A DNA stretch of 44,422 bases from Deltaproteobacteria bacterium (GCA_029261925.1 JAJDAJ010000005.1:1-44422), one strand, 5' to 3'. Counted from the first letter of the stretch, positions 23,602 to 32,630 are shown. A program made the numbers and translations. The notes: generated by a model from the sequence alone, not told the origin.

Positions 23602-24381
23602 CTACGGCATGTGGCGGCCACCGCTGATCACGAGAACCTGCCCGGTGACGTAGCGGGCCTCGTCGGAGGCGAAGTAGACCGCGGCCCCGGTCAGGTCCCC
23701 GGGCTGGATGACGCCCGGGACCGGCTGCTCCCTGCCGAGCTGCTCGAGCATCCCGGCCGGCACGGTCTTGCGCGTCGCCTCCGTGTCCACGACTCCCGGG
23801 GCGATGCAGTTCACCGTGACCCCGAACCTGCCGAGCTGCGCGGCGCTGAACTTCGTCAGGCCCACGACCCCGAACTTCGTCTGGGAGTAGCTGAACGAGC
23901 CCAGACCGTGGAACTCGCCATCGGGCGAGGGCGCAGACGCGTAGTTGAACGCGGCGCCCGAGGCCTGGTTGATGATCCGGCCGGAGCGCTGGCGCACCAT
24001 CTGCGGCGCCGCAGCGCGCATCATCAGCCAGACCCCGTGCTGGTTGACCTCGAAGACCCGCTGCAGGTACTCGTAGCTCTGGTCGCGCATGTCCCAGTCG
24101 CCGTAGAGCGCCGCGTTGTTGATCAGGATGTCCAGGCTTCCGAAGCTCTCCAGCGCCGCCGAGGCACACGCCTCGGCCGAGGCGGGATCCGCGACGTCGG
24201 TGTGCACGAAGCGAGACTCGCCGAGTGCGGCCACGCGCTCCGCCGCCGCCTTGCCGGCGGCCTCGTTCACGTCCGCGAGCACGACCCGCGCGCCCTCGCG
24301 CGCGAAACGCTCCGCGTAGGCGAGGCCGATGCCGCTGGCGGCTCCCGTGATGATGGCCGTCTTCCCGGCGAGTCGGGACAT
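23602..24381 (-). CDS. Short-chain dehydrogenase/reductase (classical SDR)
   Basis: A 259-residue SDR starting at the ATG at 24381, preceded by GGAGGAG. The cofactor loop is TGAASGIG (12-19), Asp38 in VLADVN favours NAD, NNAA (88-91) replaces the usual NNAG, and the catalytic residues are Ser141, Tyr165 and Lys169 (YSQTK). Between Ser and Tyr there is an insert (NYASAPSPDGEFHGLGSFS), longer than in the neighbouring SDR. The tail YVTGQVLVISGGRHMP is normal. An upstream open extension to 24492 lacks family similarity. It is divergent from the broken MFS transporter gene, sharing about 170 bp. Substrate unknown. Confidence 0.9.
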   Translation of the reverse strand: MSRLAGKTAIITGAASGIGLAYAERFAREGARVVLADVNEAAGKAAAERVAALGESRFVHTDVADPASAEACASAALESFGSLDILINNAALYGDWDMRDQSYEYLQRVFEVNQHGVWLMMRAAAPQMVRQRSGRIINQASGAAFNYASAPSPDGEFHGLGSFSYSQTKFGVVGLTKFSAAQLGRFGVTVNCIAPGVVDTEATRKTVPAGMLEQLGREQPVPGVIQPGDLTGAAVYFASDEARYVTGQVLVISGGRHMP

Positions 24382-24553
24382 CGGAACTCCTCCACGCGCA
24401 CTGCGGGCCCGGAATTGTCGCAGCTCTCCCCGGCAGCGTCCACGCGGAACCTCGCCGCAGCAGACGGCGTCTCGGGGCTCCACACCGCACACGGATCCGA
24501 ACGGGTTCCTGTAGGGTCTCCCGCTGCAGGGCCGCGAGGAGACCCCGGAGATC

Positions 24554-25848
24554 GTGCAGCAGCCGAGCCAGAGCGTTCCCGGGGGGCAGGCGTCCGTCCG
24601 CTACGCCAACTACGTGCTGGCGGTGCTCTTCCTGGGCCAGCTGTTCAACCTCGCCGACCGTCAGATCCTGGCGATCGTCGTCGACGACATCAAGGCGGAG
24701 CTCCAGGTCTCCGACACCGCCATGGGGCTGCTCGGCGGCTTCGCCTTCGCGGTGTTCTACATCCTGGCGGGCTTCCCGATCGCACGCTGGGCCGACCGCG
24801 GCGTCCGCCGCAGCATCCTCGCGCTGGCGTCCTGTTCTGGAGCCTGATGACGGCCCTCTCGGGACTCGCGAACAGCTTCGCGCAGCTGGCACTCGCACGC
24901 GTCGGCGTCGGCGTCGGCGAGGCGAGCGGGACGCCGTGCACGCACTCCCTGGTGTCGGACTACTTTCCCCCGCAGCGCCGGGCGCGGGCCTTCGCGATCA
25001 TCATCATGGGCGCGGGTGCGGGCGTCGCCGTCGGCAATCTGGTCGGGGGCTTCGCCCAGGAGCACTACGGCTGGCGCAGTGCCTTCCTGATCCTGGGGCT
25101 CCCGGGCCTGGCGCTGGCCGCGCTGATTCGCTGGACCGTGCGCGAGCCCGAGCGCGGCATGTCGGACGGGGCGGGCGTCGACACGCGCGTGGAGCCCCTG
25201 CGCGTCGTGCTCGGCTTCCTGGCGCGACTGCCCTCCTACCGGCATCTCGTCCTTGCGGCGACGATCCACTTCCTGGCCCATCTCGGCGCGGGCCTGTGGA
25301 TTCCCGCGTTCCTGCGGCGGGTCCACGAGATGAGCGGATCCGAGATCGGAACGGGCCTGGTCTGGGCCATGGCCCTCCCGTCGCTCCTCGGAACGTTCCT
25401 GGGCGGATGGCTGGCCGATCGCCTCGCGCGACGCGACGAGCGCTGGTTCATGTGGCTCCCGGCGATCGCCACCCTGGTCTCGCTGCCCTTCTGGGCGCTC
25501 TTCCTGCTCTGGCCGTCGGCACAGGGCGCGCTGCGCTTCGCGGCGCCGTACTACTTCGTGAGCGCGATCTGGTCGGCCCCGCTCCAGGTGACCGCGCAGT
25601 CCCTCGCGAAGCCCCGCATGCGCGCGCTCTCGGCCGCGATCATCTCCTTCGCCACCAACCTGCTCGGCATGGGCCTCGGCCCGGTCGCCATCGGCGCCAT
25701 GAGCGACGCGCTCGAGCCCACCCACGGACCCGCTGCCATCCGCTACGCGCTGCTGGTGCTCGCCGGCGTGAACTTCTGGGCCTTCGTGCACAATCTCCTG
25801 GGAGCGCGGACGCTTCGCGCGGATCTGCGCGCGAAACACGCCGACTGA
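24554..25848 (+). pseudogene. MFS transporter (spinster-like), interrupted by a single-base frameshift
   Basis: The first 93 or so codons from GTG 24554 encode an intact MFS start: YANYVLAVLFLGQLFNLADRQ, then IELQ-type KAELQVSDTAMGLLGGFAFAVF and PIARWADRGVRRSILALA. Near 24830 the frame ends in CSGA and a stop at about 24847. The sequence continues in the next frame with LFWSLMTALSGLANSF, RVGVGVGEASGTP, SDYFPPQRRARAFAI and ten more membrane segments to the stop at 25848. Adding one base near 24825-24835 restores a protein of about 431 residues, the normal MFS length. It is either a real pseudogene, a sequencing error, or, less likely, expressed from an internal ATG at 24847. A full-length version would export or import small hydrophobic molecules. 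Confidence 0.8.
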
Positions 25849-25962
25849 CGGCCCGGGCGTCGGTTTGACCCCACGACCGCTCGGTGCAGTATCCTGTCGC
25901 TCTTTGAGCAGCGGCTCCCGAGGCGATCCCCGGGTGCCGCGAGAGCCGGGGAGGGCTGGAAC

Positions 25963-27144
25963 TTGGCGACCGAGAGCCGTGTGCAGATGGATCTGAGCGA
26001 CGTCGATCACCGCGTCGGCAAGCCCGTGGGCGGGGGACAGCTCTGGGACCCACCCTCGGCCATGGACGTGCGGCGCTGGGTGATGGCGATGGACTACGCC
26101 AACCCACTGCACTACGACGAGCAGTTCGCGCGAGCCAGCCGCTTCGGTCGCATCGTTGCACCGCAGTCGTTCGCCGTCGGTGTGGACTACGGTCACGGCG
26201 TGCAGCCCGCCGTGGTGGGGCACATCCCCGGCCAGCACATGATCTTCGGCGGCGAGGAGTGGTGGTTCCACGGCCCGCGCATCTTCCCGGGGGACTTCAT
26301 CCGCCAGGAGCGCATCTTCCAGGGCTACAAGATGGCCGACACGAAGTTCGCCGGGCCCACCATGTTCTCGTTCGGGGACACGATCCACTACAACCAGCGG
26401 GGCAAGAAGATCGCCACGTGTCGCTCGACCGCCGTGCGCTACCTGGCCGCCGAGGCCGAGAAGCGCGGCTTCTACGCGCAGACGACCCAGGCACCCACCT
26501 GGACGGCCGCGGGGCTCGAGGAGGTCGCACGCACGCGGCTCGAGTGGATCAAGTCCGGGCGCGAGGGCCGGACGCCGCGGATCGAGGAGGTCGACGTGGG
26601 CGACCGGCTGCCGCGGCGGGCGATCGGGCCGCACTCGGTGGAGAGCCTGACCACGGAGTACCGCGCCTTCCTGTTCAACGCCTGGGGATCGTTCGAGTGG
26701 GTCGCGCCGGAAGGGATGGAGGATCCGTGGATTCGCCAGAGCGCGGGCTGGGTCGGCGACTTCGACTTCGACTGGGAGGCGGCCGCCACGGACCCGCGCC
26801 AGGCCGACGGCCTGTACGTCGGTCCGTCCCGCGGCCACACCGATCCCGGCCACGCCGAGCAGATCGGCATGCCGCGCCGCTACGGCTACGGCGCGACCAT
26901 GGGCGCGTGGACCACGGACTACGCCTCTCACTGGGCCGGGCACGAGGGCTACGTGCGGCACTCCAACATGCAGTTCCGCGAGCCGGCCTTCGAGGACGAT
27001 GTGACCTTCCTCGACGCCGAGGTGATGGAGAAGAATCACGATCCCGAGCTCGACGCATGGGTGGTCCGGCTCGCCGCGCACATGACCAACCAGGATGGCT
27101 CCACGCTGGCGAGGGGCGAGGTCGAGGTCGAGCTGCCGGGATGA
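25963..27144 (+). CDS. MaoC-like / FAS1-type hot-dog dehydratase, second paralogue
   Basis: A 393-residue double hot-dog protein very similar to the one at 20314-21477, with NPLHYDEQFARASRFGRIVAPQSFA (His50), GGEEWWFHGPRIFPGD and the C-terminal RGHTDPGHAEQIGMPRRYGYGATMGAW and HMTNQDGSTLARG. The frame opens at TTG 25963 after GGGGAGGG; a GTG at 25981 aligns better with the paralogue's start and is a fair alternative. It stands alone on the plus strand between the broken transporter and a convergent lipoprotein gene. TTGACC and TATCCT at 25865-25870 and 25890-25895 could be a weak promoter, although the spacing (19) is long. Likely reaction is hydration of an unsaturated CoA thioester; the substrate is unknown. 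Confidence 0.85.
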   Translation: MATESRVQMDLSDVDHRVGKPVGGGQLWDPPSAMDVRRWVMAMDYANPLHYDEQFARASRFGRIVAPQSFAVGVDYGHGVQPAVVGHIPGQHMIFGGEEWWFHGPRIFPGDFIRQERIFQGYKMADTKFAGPTMFSFGDTIHYNQRGKKIATCRSTAVRYLAAEAEKRGFYAQTTQAPTWTAAGLEEVARTRLEWIKSGREGRTPRIEEVDVGDRLPRRAIGPHSVESLTTEYRAFLFNAWGSFEWVAPEGMEDPWIRQSAGWVGDFDFDWEAAATDPRQADGLYVGPSRGHTDPGHAEQIGMPRRYGYGATMGAWTTDYASHWAGHEGYVRHSNMQFREPAFEDDVTFLDAEVMEKNHDPELDAWVVRLAAHMTNQDGSTLARGEVEVELPG

Positions 27145-27207
27145 GGAGCGGACACGGGCCGCGTCCAGGCTGCCCGGCGGGACCTCCGGGAGTCGCGGTC
27201 CCGGAAG

Positions 27208-27969
27208 CTATCGACCCGGAGTCAGCGGGGCGGGTGCCCGGGTGCCCATGGCCGCCCGGACCGCTCGTCGCGTCGTCAGGACCTGCTCGGAGCCGGACCG
27301 GTAGGTCGGGAAGAACGGCGACTGACCGGGTACCGCCGCAGGCTCGCGGGCCACTCGATGAAGGTGCTTGAGGCCGCGGATGCGCTCGTAGCAGCGCTGC
27401 ATGCGGCCGTACGTGTGCTCGCAGCCGAGCATGTGGTAGAGCTCGTGGATCGTCGTGCGCCTGCGGCCGTGGAGGAGCTCGCGCAGGAGGTGCTCGGGGT
27501 GTGCGAGTCCCGACATGATGAACCCGTGCGTCCCGGTCGAGTTCACCCGACCCCGGATCTCCCAGAGCTTGAACGGCCAGCTCAGCGTGTCGCGGACGTC
27601 GTACCCGGCGAAGAAGAGCACGCGATCGCACGTGTCAGGCAGCGGAATCGCCCAGAGCTTCCTCGCGATCGTGCTCGTCAGGAAGCCCCCGCGCTCGTGC
27701 CTCGCGAAGGAGGCGATTCGAACGGAGAGGCCGTAGTGGGCTGCCTCATGCTCGTTCCACGCGAGCAGCAGCTCTTCCGCGAGCTCGCGGGAGACACCCT
27801 CGTCGAGCAGTACGCAGAAGGACAGCTCGGCGGGCTCGCCGAAGTCGAGAGCCTCGCGTGCGGCCCGATGGTGGACGCCGATCGAGCTGCATCCCGCAGC
27901 CGCGAGTGCGAGCAGGAGCCCGGCTCCCGGCAGCAGAGCCCTCACCAGCGGCAGCGCGATCGTTCGCAT
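27208..27969 (-). CDS. Lipoprotein with metzincin-type zinc protease motif
   Basis: From ATG 27969 the product is 253 residues. The N-terminus has a lipoprotein signal: MRTIALPLVRALLPG, a hydrophobic stretch and the lipobox LAAAGCSS with Cys27 as lipidation site. The middle is unfamiliar (CVLLDEGVSRELAEELLLAW, VLFFAGYDVRD). Near residue 175 comes THELYHMLGCEH-like sequence, read exactly as HELYHMLGCEH, which is HExxHxxGxxH (His175, Glu176, His179, His185), the zinc site of metzincin peptidases. Cys residues at 183 and 193 flank it. It is therefore probably a membrane-anchored periplasmic or surface metallopeptidase, or an inactive relative. It is divergent from the SnoaL-like gene at 28065. 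Earlier in-frame starts (to 28026) would spoil the signal peptide. Confidence 0.78.
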   Translation of the reverse strand: MRTIALPLVRALLPGAGLLLALAAAGCSSIGVHHRAAREALDFGEPAELSFCVLLDEGVSRELAEELLLAWNEHEAAHYGLSVRIASFARHERGGFLTSTIARKLWAIPLPDTCDRVLFFAGYDVRDTLSWPFKLWEIRGRVNSTGTHGFIMSGLAHPEHLLRELLHGRRRTTIHELYHMLGCEHTYGRMQRCYERIRGLKHLHRVAREPAAVPGQSPFFPTYRSGSEQVLTTRRAVRAAMGTRAPAPLTPGR

Positions 27970-28064
27970 GGTGACAGTATGAACGGCCCCGGTGCGCCCG
28001 GGTATCATGATGATCCGGCTGGACACTCTGCACCGGGAGTCTTCAGCCGGGAGGTGAGCTGCCC

Positions 28065-28604
28065 ATGAGCGAGATGAGTGCCGACGCCCGGATCGCGGCC
28101 CTCGAGCGCCGCGTGCAGGCGGCCGAGGACGAGCTCGCGATCCGGAATCTGATCGTGCAGTACGGCCTGGCCGTGGATCTCGGCGACGCGCAGGGCGTCG
28201 GCGAGCTCTTCACTCCCGACGCCGAGTTCGAGGTGGGCACCGCATCGAGCGATCTCAGCGGCGACGGCGTCATCTTCCGGGGCCGGGAGCAGATCCGCAA
28301 CGATCTGGTCCTCGGGCCCCACCTGTCGCTCCTGCCGGACTGCGCGCACACGATCGGTCCCGTCGTGATCCACCTGGACGGGCAGCGCGCCGAGGCGACG
28401 GGGTACTCGCGCATCTACCACCGGCGCGGGAAGGCTCAGCCCGACGACCACATTCACCTCTTCCGGCTGGCCTACAACCGCTGGGACCTGGAGAGGCAGG
28501 CCGACGGGAGCTGGCTCATCTCGCGCCGCCACTCCCGCGTCCTGGGCGAGGAGGGCGCACACGGGCTGTTTCGCAGGGGGCTCGACGCGCTGCAGAAGCG
28601 CTGA
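28065..28604 (+). CDS. SnoaL-like / NTF2-fold protein
   Basis: A 179-residue protein. After a short coiled-coil-like start (IAALERRVQAAEDELAIRNLIVQYG) come the NTF2-fold features LAVDLGDAQGVGELFTPDAEFEV, FRGREQIRNDLV, the core strand SLLPDCAHTIGPVVIHLDGQRAEATGYS and WLISRRHSR. Known members act as isomerases, dehydratases, cyclases and limonene-type hydrolases, often on steroids or polyketides; several, such as delta-5-3-ketosteroid isomerase, use an Asp or His in the cone-shaped pocket. I cannot identify catalytic residues with certainty. GGGAGGTGAG precedes the ATG. The gene converges on the KstD-like flavoprotein gene. Confidence 0.85.
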   Translation: MSEMSADARIAALERRVQAAEDELAIRNLIVQYGLAVDLGDAQGVGELFTPDAEFEVGTASSDLSGDGVIFRGREQIRNDLVLGPHLSLLPDCAHTIGPVVIHLDGQRAEATGYSRIYHRRGKAQPDDHIHLFRLAYNRWDLERQADGSWLISRRHSRVLGEEGAHGLFRRGLDALQKR

Positions 28605-28645
28605 GCCGCAGGGGATCCCTGCGCAGGTGTCGGGCTGTATGAAGA

Positions 28646-28678
28646 CCGTCGGTGGGCTGCGCAAGGTGAGCCCGACGG
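28646..28678. terminator. Hairpin between convergent genes
   Basis: CCGTCGGTGGGCT and AGCCCGACGG can pair with a three-base bulge around a ten-base loop. It lies 42 bases after the SnoaL-like stop and 38 bases after the flavoprotein stop, and could end both transcripts. No T run is present. Confidence 0.4.
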
Positions 28679-28715
28679 CGCCGCGGGCCCACCTCGGTCG
28701 ATCTTCAGCAACCCG

Positions 28716-30221
28716 CTAGCCGCTGCGTCGAGCCGCGCTCTCGCCGGCCAGGCGGCCCGAGAAGGTGCAGTCCCCCAGCGAGAGCCCGCTGTTGTAGCCC
28801 TGGGCCGGAACGCCCGAAGCCGTGCGTCCGGCGGCGAAGAGACCCGGCACCACGTCGCCGTCCGCGTCGAGGACCTCGCCGCCCGGTCGGGTGTGCAGCC
28901 CCCCGAGCGTGAACAGCGCGTAGAAGGTGTGGCCCACGCGCAGGTCGATCGCGGCGTAGGGGGGCGTCGCGAGCGGCTGGACCCAGAGCGACTCCTTGTG
29001 GAAGTACGGGTCCTCGCCGCGCCCGGCGTGCTCGTTGTAGACGGCGATCGTGTGGGACAGGCTGCGCGGCGGCATGCCGAGCTCGGCCTCCAGTGCCTCG
29101 GGGCTCTCGGCCACGGCGGCGAGGCTGTACGTGCCGCCGACCTCGTCCCCGGGGCCCGGGCTGCCCCGGCCCTGGTAGATCTCGTCGTCGACGATGAGGT
29201 AGATCTGCCCGCCCTGGCGCTGCAGGGCCACGCCACCGTGGTTGCTCTGGTACAGATCCTCGTTGACGTAGCGCTGGCCCTGCGCGTTGACGAGGATGCC
29301 GCGGAGATTGTCGCGGTGGCCGTAGGCGAAGCCCAGGGTCACGCAGCCCGAGTCCATGCGGATCACGGCGCCGCCCGCGCCGATTCCCATGCGGATGCCG
29401 CTGCCGTCGTCGCCGATCTCGGGCCCGATCGGCACGGTCGTGTCGAGCAGGTGTGGCGCGTGCCAGCGCAGCATCTCGCGGTTGCGCTGGAAGCCCCCCG
29501 TCGTCAGCACCACGCCGCGGCGGGCGCGCAGGAGCTGCCGCCTGCCCTCGTGCCGGGCCACCACGCCGACGACGCGACCGTCGTCCGCCACGACCAGCGT
29601 CCGGGCGTCCGTGTCCGGCTGGACCGCCGCGCCCGCGTCCACCGCCGCCTTCATCAGGATCTGCATCATCAGCTCGCCCGACATCACGCCGTCCTGGAGG
29701 ACCGTGTGGCCGCGCGGAGCGGGCCTCGCGAGCTCGCAGAAGGGCCAGGTGCGCTCGCTACCCGTGTAGCTCAGGCTCTGTCCTGGACCGGGGTGCGTGC
29801 TCACCTCGTAGGGAACGAAGCCCGGCTCGAAGGGGATGCCGTGGCCCGTGAGCCAGTGGTAGTGCTCGACGCTGCGGTCGCTGTAGATGCGGATCTTGGC
29901 CTCGTCCGCGCCCGGACCGCAGGAGGCGACGAGGTAGCGGTACATCTCGTCGGGGTCGTCGTCGAAGCCGTTGGCCTTCTGGAGCGGTGTGCCGCCCCCC
30001 ATGTAGATCTGCGCGGTCGACTCCGCCGAGGTGCCGCCACCGCGCCAGCCGCGCTCGAGCACGCGTACCGAGGCCCCGGCCTCGGCGGCCTCGGTGGCCG
30101 CGCACGCGCCGGTCGCTCCGAATCCGACCACGATCACGTCGACGTCGTGGTCCCACCTTCCCACCGAGCGCTCGGGCAACGGCGCGCTCGCCCGGACCTC
30201 GGAAGCCTCGCTGTCTGCCAT
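28716..30221 (-). CDS. FAD-dependent oxidoreductase, 3-ketosteroid delta-1-dehydrogenase / fumarate reductase type
   Basis: A 501-residue flavoprotein of the succinate dehydrogenase/fumarate reductase/KstD superfamily. The FAD loop DVIVVGFGATGACAA is at about 28-42 (GxGxxG at 33-38), with ERG ending the second strand. VLTTGGFQRN, LGGLHTRPGGEVLDADGDVVPGLFAAGRTASG and GYNSGLSLGDCTFSGRLAGE form the C-terminal FAD-binding region. A 25-residue leader precedes the FAD domain; GGAGA lies before the ATG. Members desaturate or reduce ring ketones, including 3-ketosteroids, but the superfamily is broad and the catalytic Tyr pattern of KstD was not established here. Its stop is about 110 bases from the SnoaL-like gene's; the Gfo/Idh gene ends 32 bases upstream in the same direction, so the two form an operon. 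Confidence 0.88.
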   Translation of the reverse strand: MADSEASEVRASAPLPERSVGRWDHDVDVIVVGFGATGACAATEAAEAGASVRVLERGWRGGGTSAESTAQIYMGGGTPLQKANGFDDDPDEMYRYLVASCGPGADEAKIRIYSDRSVEHYHWLTGHGIPFEPGFVPYEVSTHPGPGQSLSYTGSERTWPFCELARPAPRGHTVLQDGVMSGELMMQILMKAAVDAGAAVQPDTDARTLVVADDGRVVGVVARHEGRRQLLRARRGVVLTTGGFQRNREMLRWHAPHLLDTTVPIGPEIGDDGSGIRMGIGAGGAVIRMDSGCVTLGFAYGHRDNLRGILVNAQGQRYVNEDLYQSNHGGVALQRQGGQIYLIVDDEIYQGRGSPGPGDEVGGTYSLAAVAESPEALEAELGMPPRSLSHTIAVYNEHAGRGEDPYFHKESLWVQPLATPPYAAIDLRVGHTFYALFTLGGLHTRPGGEVLDADGDVVPGLFAAGRTASGVPAQGYNSGLSLGDCTFSGRLAGESAARRSG

Positions 30222-30253
30222 GCTCGTCTCCGGATCGCGCGCTGTCGGAACGA

Positions 30254-31339
30254 TCAGCCGAGCTCGACCCAGCCACCAGTGCGATCCGACTCGCGCACCG
30301 CATCGAGGATCCGCTGGCCGATCACCGCGTCGTCGAACGTGGCGGGTCGGGTCGGATGAGAGGGCTCCACGCCGCGGATCCGGTCCCGGAATGCCTCGTA
30401 CAGGCAGGTGTAGGGGCCGATCGCGTTGGCCGAAGCACAGAGCTGGTCGTAGGTCGTCTTCACGTAGTCGTGCGGCTTCGCGGCCACCTCCCGGTGCGCG
30501 AGCTCGGGGCCGGCTTCGAGCTGGCGCGTACCGGACGCGTCGGCGACGAAGACGTTCGGCGGCTCGATCCACAGCGCCCCCCGCGTCCCGGCGACGCGCG
30601 TCGCGAACAGCGGCGGCGCCATGTCGCTGATGCTGCTCTGGAGTAGCCCCCCACCGTTCGGGGTCCTGAAGTGAATCGAGAACGAGTCCTCGGCGCTCCA
30701 GCCGTGGTCCGACAGGGTGGCCAGCGAGGCGCTGACGCCCGTGATCTCGCCCATCAGGTTTCGGGCCAGGTCGATCATGTGGATGCCGTTGGCGCCGAGC
30801 CAGCCGCCGCCCTCGCTCGCGTCGCCCCACCAGTCCGGGACCTCCGTCTTCTCGTCGGCGAACATCGGCAGCTCCATGATGTGCGTCAGCATGCGCGGCT
30901 CGCCGATCACGCCCTCGCGCATGGCCTGGTACGCCAGCGACTGGTGGACGTCGAAGCGGTGCTCGTGACCGAGGATGTGGACGATCCCCGCGGCCTCCGC
31001 CGCGTCGAGCATCTTGCGGGCCTCGGAGAGATCGCGGGCGAAGGGCTTCTCGCAGACCACGTGCTTGCCCGCGGCGATCGCCGCGAGTGCGATCTCGGCG
31101 TGGGTGTGCGGGGGCGTCGAGATGGCGACCGCGTCCACGTCCGGGAGCCCCAGTGCCTCCGCGAGCGACGTCACGCCGACCGGGATGTTTGCCCAGGCGG
31201 CCCGCTCGCGCGTCTTCTCCGGGTCACGGCCGACGAGCCCGTGAACCTCGAAGCCGGCGGCGCGGAGCGCCTGGACGTGGGTCAGCACCCCGAAGTTCGT
31301 TCCGACCACGATGGCACCCAGGTTGGCGTTCGACGGCAC
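30254..31339 (-). CDS. Gfo/Idh/MocA-family oxidoreductase
   Basis: A 361-residue NAD(P)-dependent dehydrogenase. The N-terminal Rossmann domain (1-120) begins LGAIVVGTNFGVLTHVQALRAAGF and holds the VDAVAISTPPHTH strand and the EKP motif (Glu97-Lys98-Pro99, VCEKPFARDL). The C-terminal alpha/beta domain follows with GEPRMLTHI, GGGWLGANGIHMIDLARNLMGE and DDAVIGQRILDAVRES. I start at GTG 31339 with GGAGAG upstream, because the longer open frame adds a low-complexity leader. The family oxidises or reduces sugars, inositols and sometimes xenobiotic dihydrodiols. It probably leads a two-gene operon with the KstD-like flavoprotein. Confidence 0.93.
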   Translation of the reverse strand: MPSNANLGAIVVGTNFGVLTHVQALRAAGFEVHGLVGRDPEKTRERAAWANIPVGVTSLAEALGLPDVDAVAISTPPHTHAEIALAAIAAGKHVVCEKPFARDLSEARKMLDAAEAAGIVHILGHEHRFDVHQSLAYQAMREGVIGEPRMLTHIMELPMFADEKTEVPDWWGDASEGGGWLGANGIHMIDLARNLMGEITGVSASLATLSDHGWSAEDSFSIHFRTPNGGGLLQSSISDMAPPLFATRVAGTRGALWIEPPNVFVADASGTRQLEAGPELAHREVAAKPHDYVKTTYDQLCASANAIGPYTCLYEAFRDRIRGVEPSHPTRPATFDDAVIGQRILDAVRESDRTGGWVELG

Positions 31340-31513
31340 GGGGCTCTCTCCTCTGCAGGTCGCGGGCCTGCGACCGTCCGGACCCGTCCGGACCCGGGCG
31401 GACCGGACGTCCGCCCGCCAGACGGCTCCCGCCGCCCGGGCAGGTCGCGCCCCCATTGTACCGGCGTCTGGCCCTCCGGGGTGAACCTCGCGGCCCGCCG
31501 GATCGCCCGCGGC

Positions 31514-31684
31514 TCACGCGGGGTCGGCCGCCGCGACGCTCACGGGAACTCGACCATCACCTACCGGCGCAGAGCCGTGCAGCTCGGGGAGACGGGCGCG
31601 GACGTCCTCACGCGTGGGATCGATCACCGCACGCGCGCCGAGGGCCCGGGCGATCGCACCCCGCTTGCCGGGAGAACCGCACCC
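31514..31684 (-). pseudogene. Remnant of a zinc-type (MDR) alcohol dehydrogenase
   Basis: In the 471-bp gap 31340-31811 the minus strand carries an open stretch, stop to stop, reading SPGKRGAIARALGARAVIDP and TREDVRARLPELHG, which matches the segment just after the NAD-binding loop of medium-chain dehydrogenases (pattern RRxxAxALGAxAVxDP, then ELTGG). It has no start, no zinc ligands and no Rossmann glycines, and ends in an unrelated tail. Apart from this and a weak promoter-like site I see nothing else in the gap. Confidence 0.5.
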
Positions 31685-31693
31685 TCATATTCT
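31665..31693 (+). promoter_or_regulatory. Possible promoter for the enoyl-CoA hydratase
   Basis: TTGCCG (31665-31670), 17 bases, then TATTCT (31688-31693) gives a moderate sigma-70 match with a leader of about 110 bases before the hydratase ATG. It overlaps the alcohol dehydrogenase remnant. Confidence 0.35.
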
Positions 31694-31811
31694 GGAAACG
31701 TCCTGATCATGGCCGGCGGCTCCGCCAGCAACCGGCTCGGCCACCGCCCGGAAACCGCGACGCCGGCTCCGTCTCGACCCCGAATCCACCATACCCAGGG
31801 AGTACACCCAG

Positions 31812-32630
31812 ATGAGCCCGAGCGGAAAGCGTCAAGAGCCCATTGATGACCTCGGTACCCCCTACCTGCGCTTCGAACGCGTCGGCAGCGTCGGCTGGTG
31901 CACGGTGGACCGTCCCCGGGCGCGCAACGCACTCACGTCGTCGATGTACCTGGGCATCCGGCGCGCCGTCGATCTCGTCAACAGCGACGCCGAGCTCGCA
32001 GCCCTGGTGATCACCGGTGTCGGAGACGTCTTCATTCCGGGCGGGGAGATGAGCGGTCGCCACGACGACGGCAACGAGGAGCTCCTCGAGATCATCAAGA
32101 TCGACGTCCTGCCCTTCCGGACGATCCGCAACAGCCGTGCCCCCGTCGTGGCCTCGGTCAACGGCATCTGCCAGGGGGGTGGACTCATCATCGCGATGCT
32201 CAGCGACATCACGGTGGCCAGCGAGCGAGCCACGTTCCGGGCGCCCGAGACGCTGCGCGGCGTCGTGGATGCGAATCTCTCGGCACTGCTGCCCGCGCAC
32301 GTCGGCGTCGCGCAGGCACGGGATCTGCTGATGACCGGCCGGCGCGTCGACGCGGGCGAGGCGCACCGGCTGGGCCTGATCTCGCGGGTCGTTCCTCACG
32401 AGGACCTGCACGCGGCGACCGCCGAGGCGGTCGGCGACCTGCTTCGCGCGGCGCCCGAGGCGCGCATGCACGTGAAGCGGCTCATCAACGCCCGCTACGG
32501 CCTCGTGGACGACATGACGTTCGAGGCCTCGCTGACCTCCGACGAGGTGATCGAGGGCTTCGGCGCGTTCACCGAGAAGCGCACGCCGAGCTGGGTCCCC
32601 GCGGAGTTCCGGTCCGGCGGGAGGCTCTGA
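31812..32630 (+). CDS. Enoyl-CoA hydratase/isomerase family (crotonase fold)
   Basis: A 272-residue crotonase. The oxyanion-hole segments are GVGDVFIPGGEMSGR (70-84) and SVNGICQGGGLIIAMLSDITVAS (115-137), followed by ERATFRAPETLRGVVDANLSALLP, where Glu138 and Glu146 lie near the positions of the acid residues of classical hydratases. The tail GRRVDAGEAHRLGLISRVVP and KRLINARYG is normal. The second catalytic glutamate region is not the canonical GxxPxxGG, so the reaction (hydration, isomerisation or ring hydrolysis) is open. AGGGAG lies nine bases before the ATG. It fits beta-oxidation-like shortening of CoA-bound intermediates. The anti-sigma gene converges 18 bases later. Confidence 0.92.
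   Translation: MSPSGKRQEPIDDLGTPYLRFERVGSVGWCTVDRPRARNALTSSMYLGIRRAVDLVNSDAELAALVITGVGDVFIPGGEMSGRHDDGNEELLEIIKIDVLPFRTIRNSRAPVVASVNGICQGGGLIIAMLSDITVASERATFRAPETLRGVVDANLSALLPAHVGVAQARDLLMTGRRVDAGEAHRLGLISRVVPHEDLHAATAEAVGDLLRAAPEARMHVKRLINARYGLVDDMTFEASLTSDEVIEGFGAFTEKRTPSWVPAEFRSGGRL

Noticed and set aside
25865..25895. Promoter before the second hot-dog dehydratase (TTGACC and TATCCT)
   Set aside because: The 19-base spacing is too long for a confident sigma-70 call, so it is mentioned only in the gene entry.
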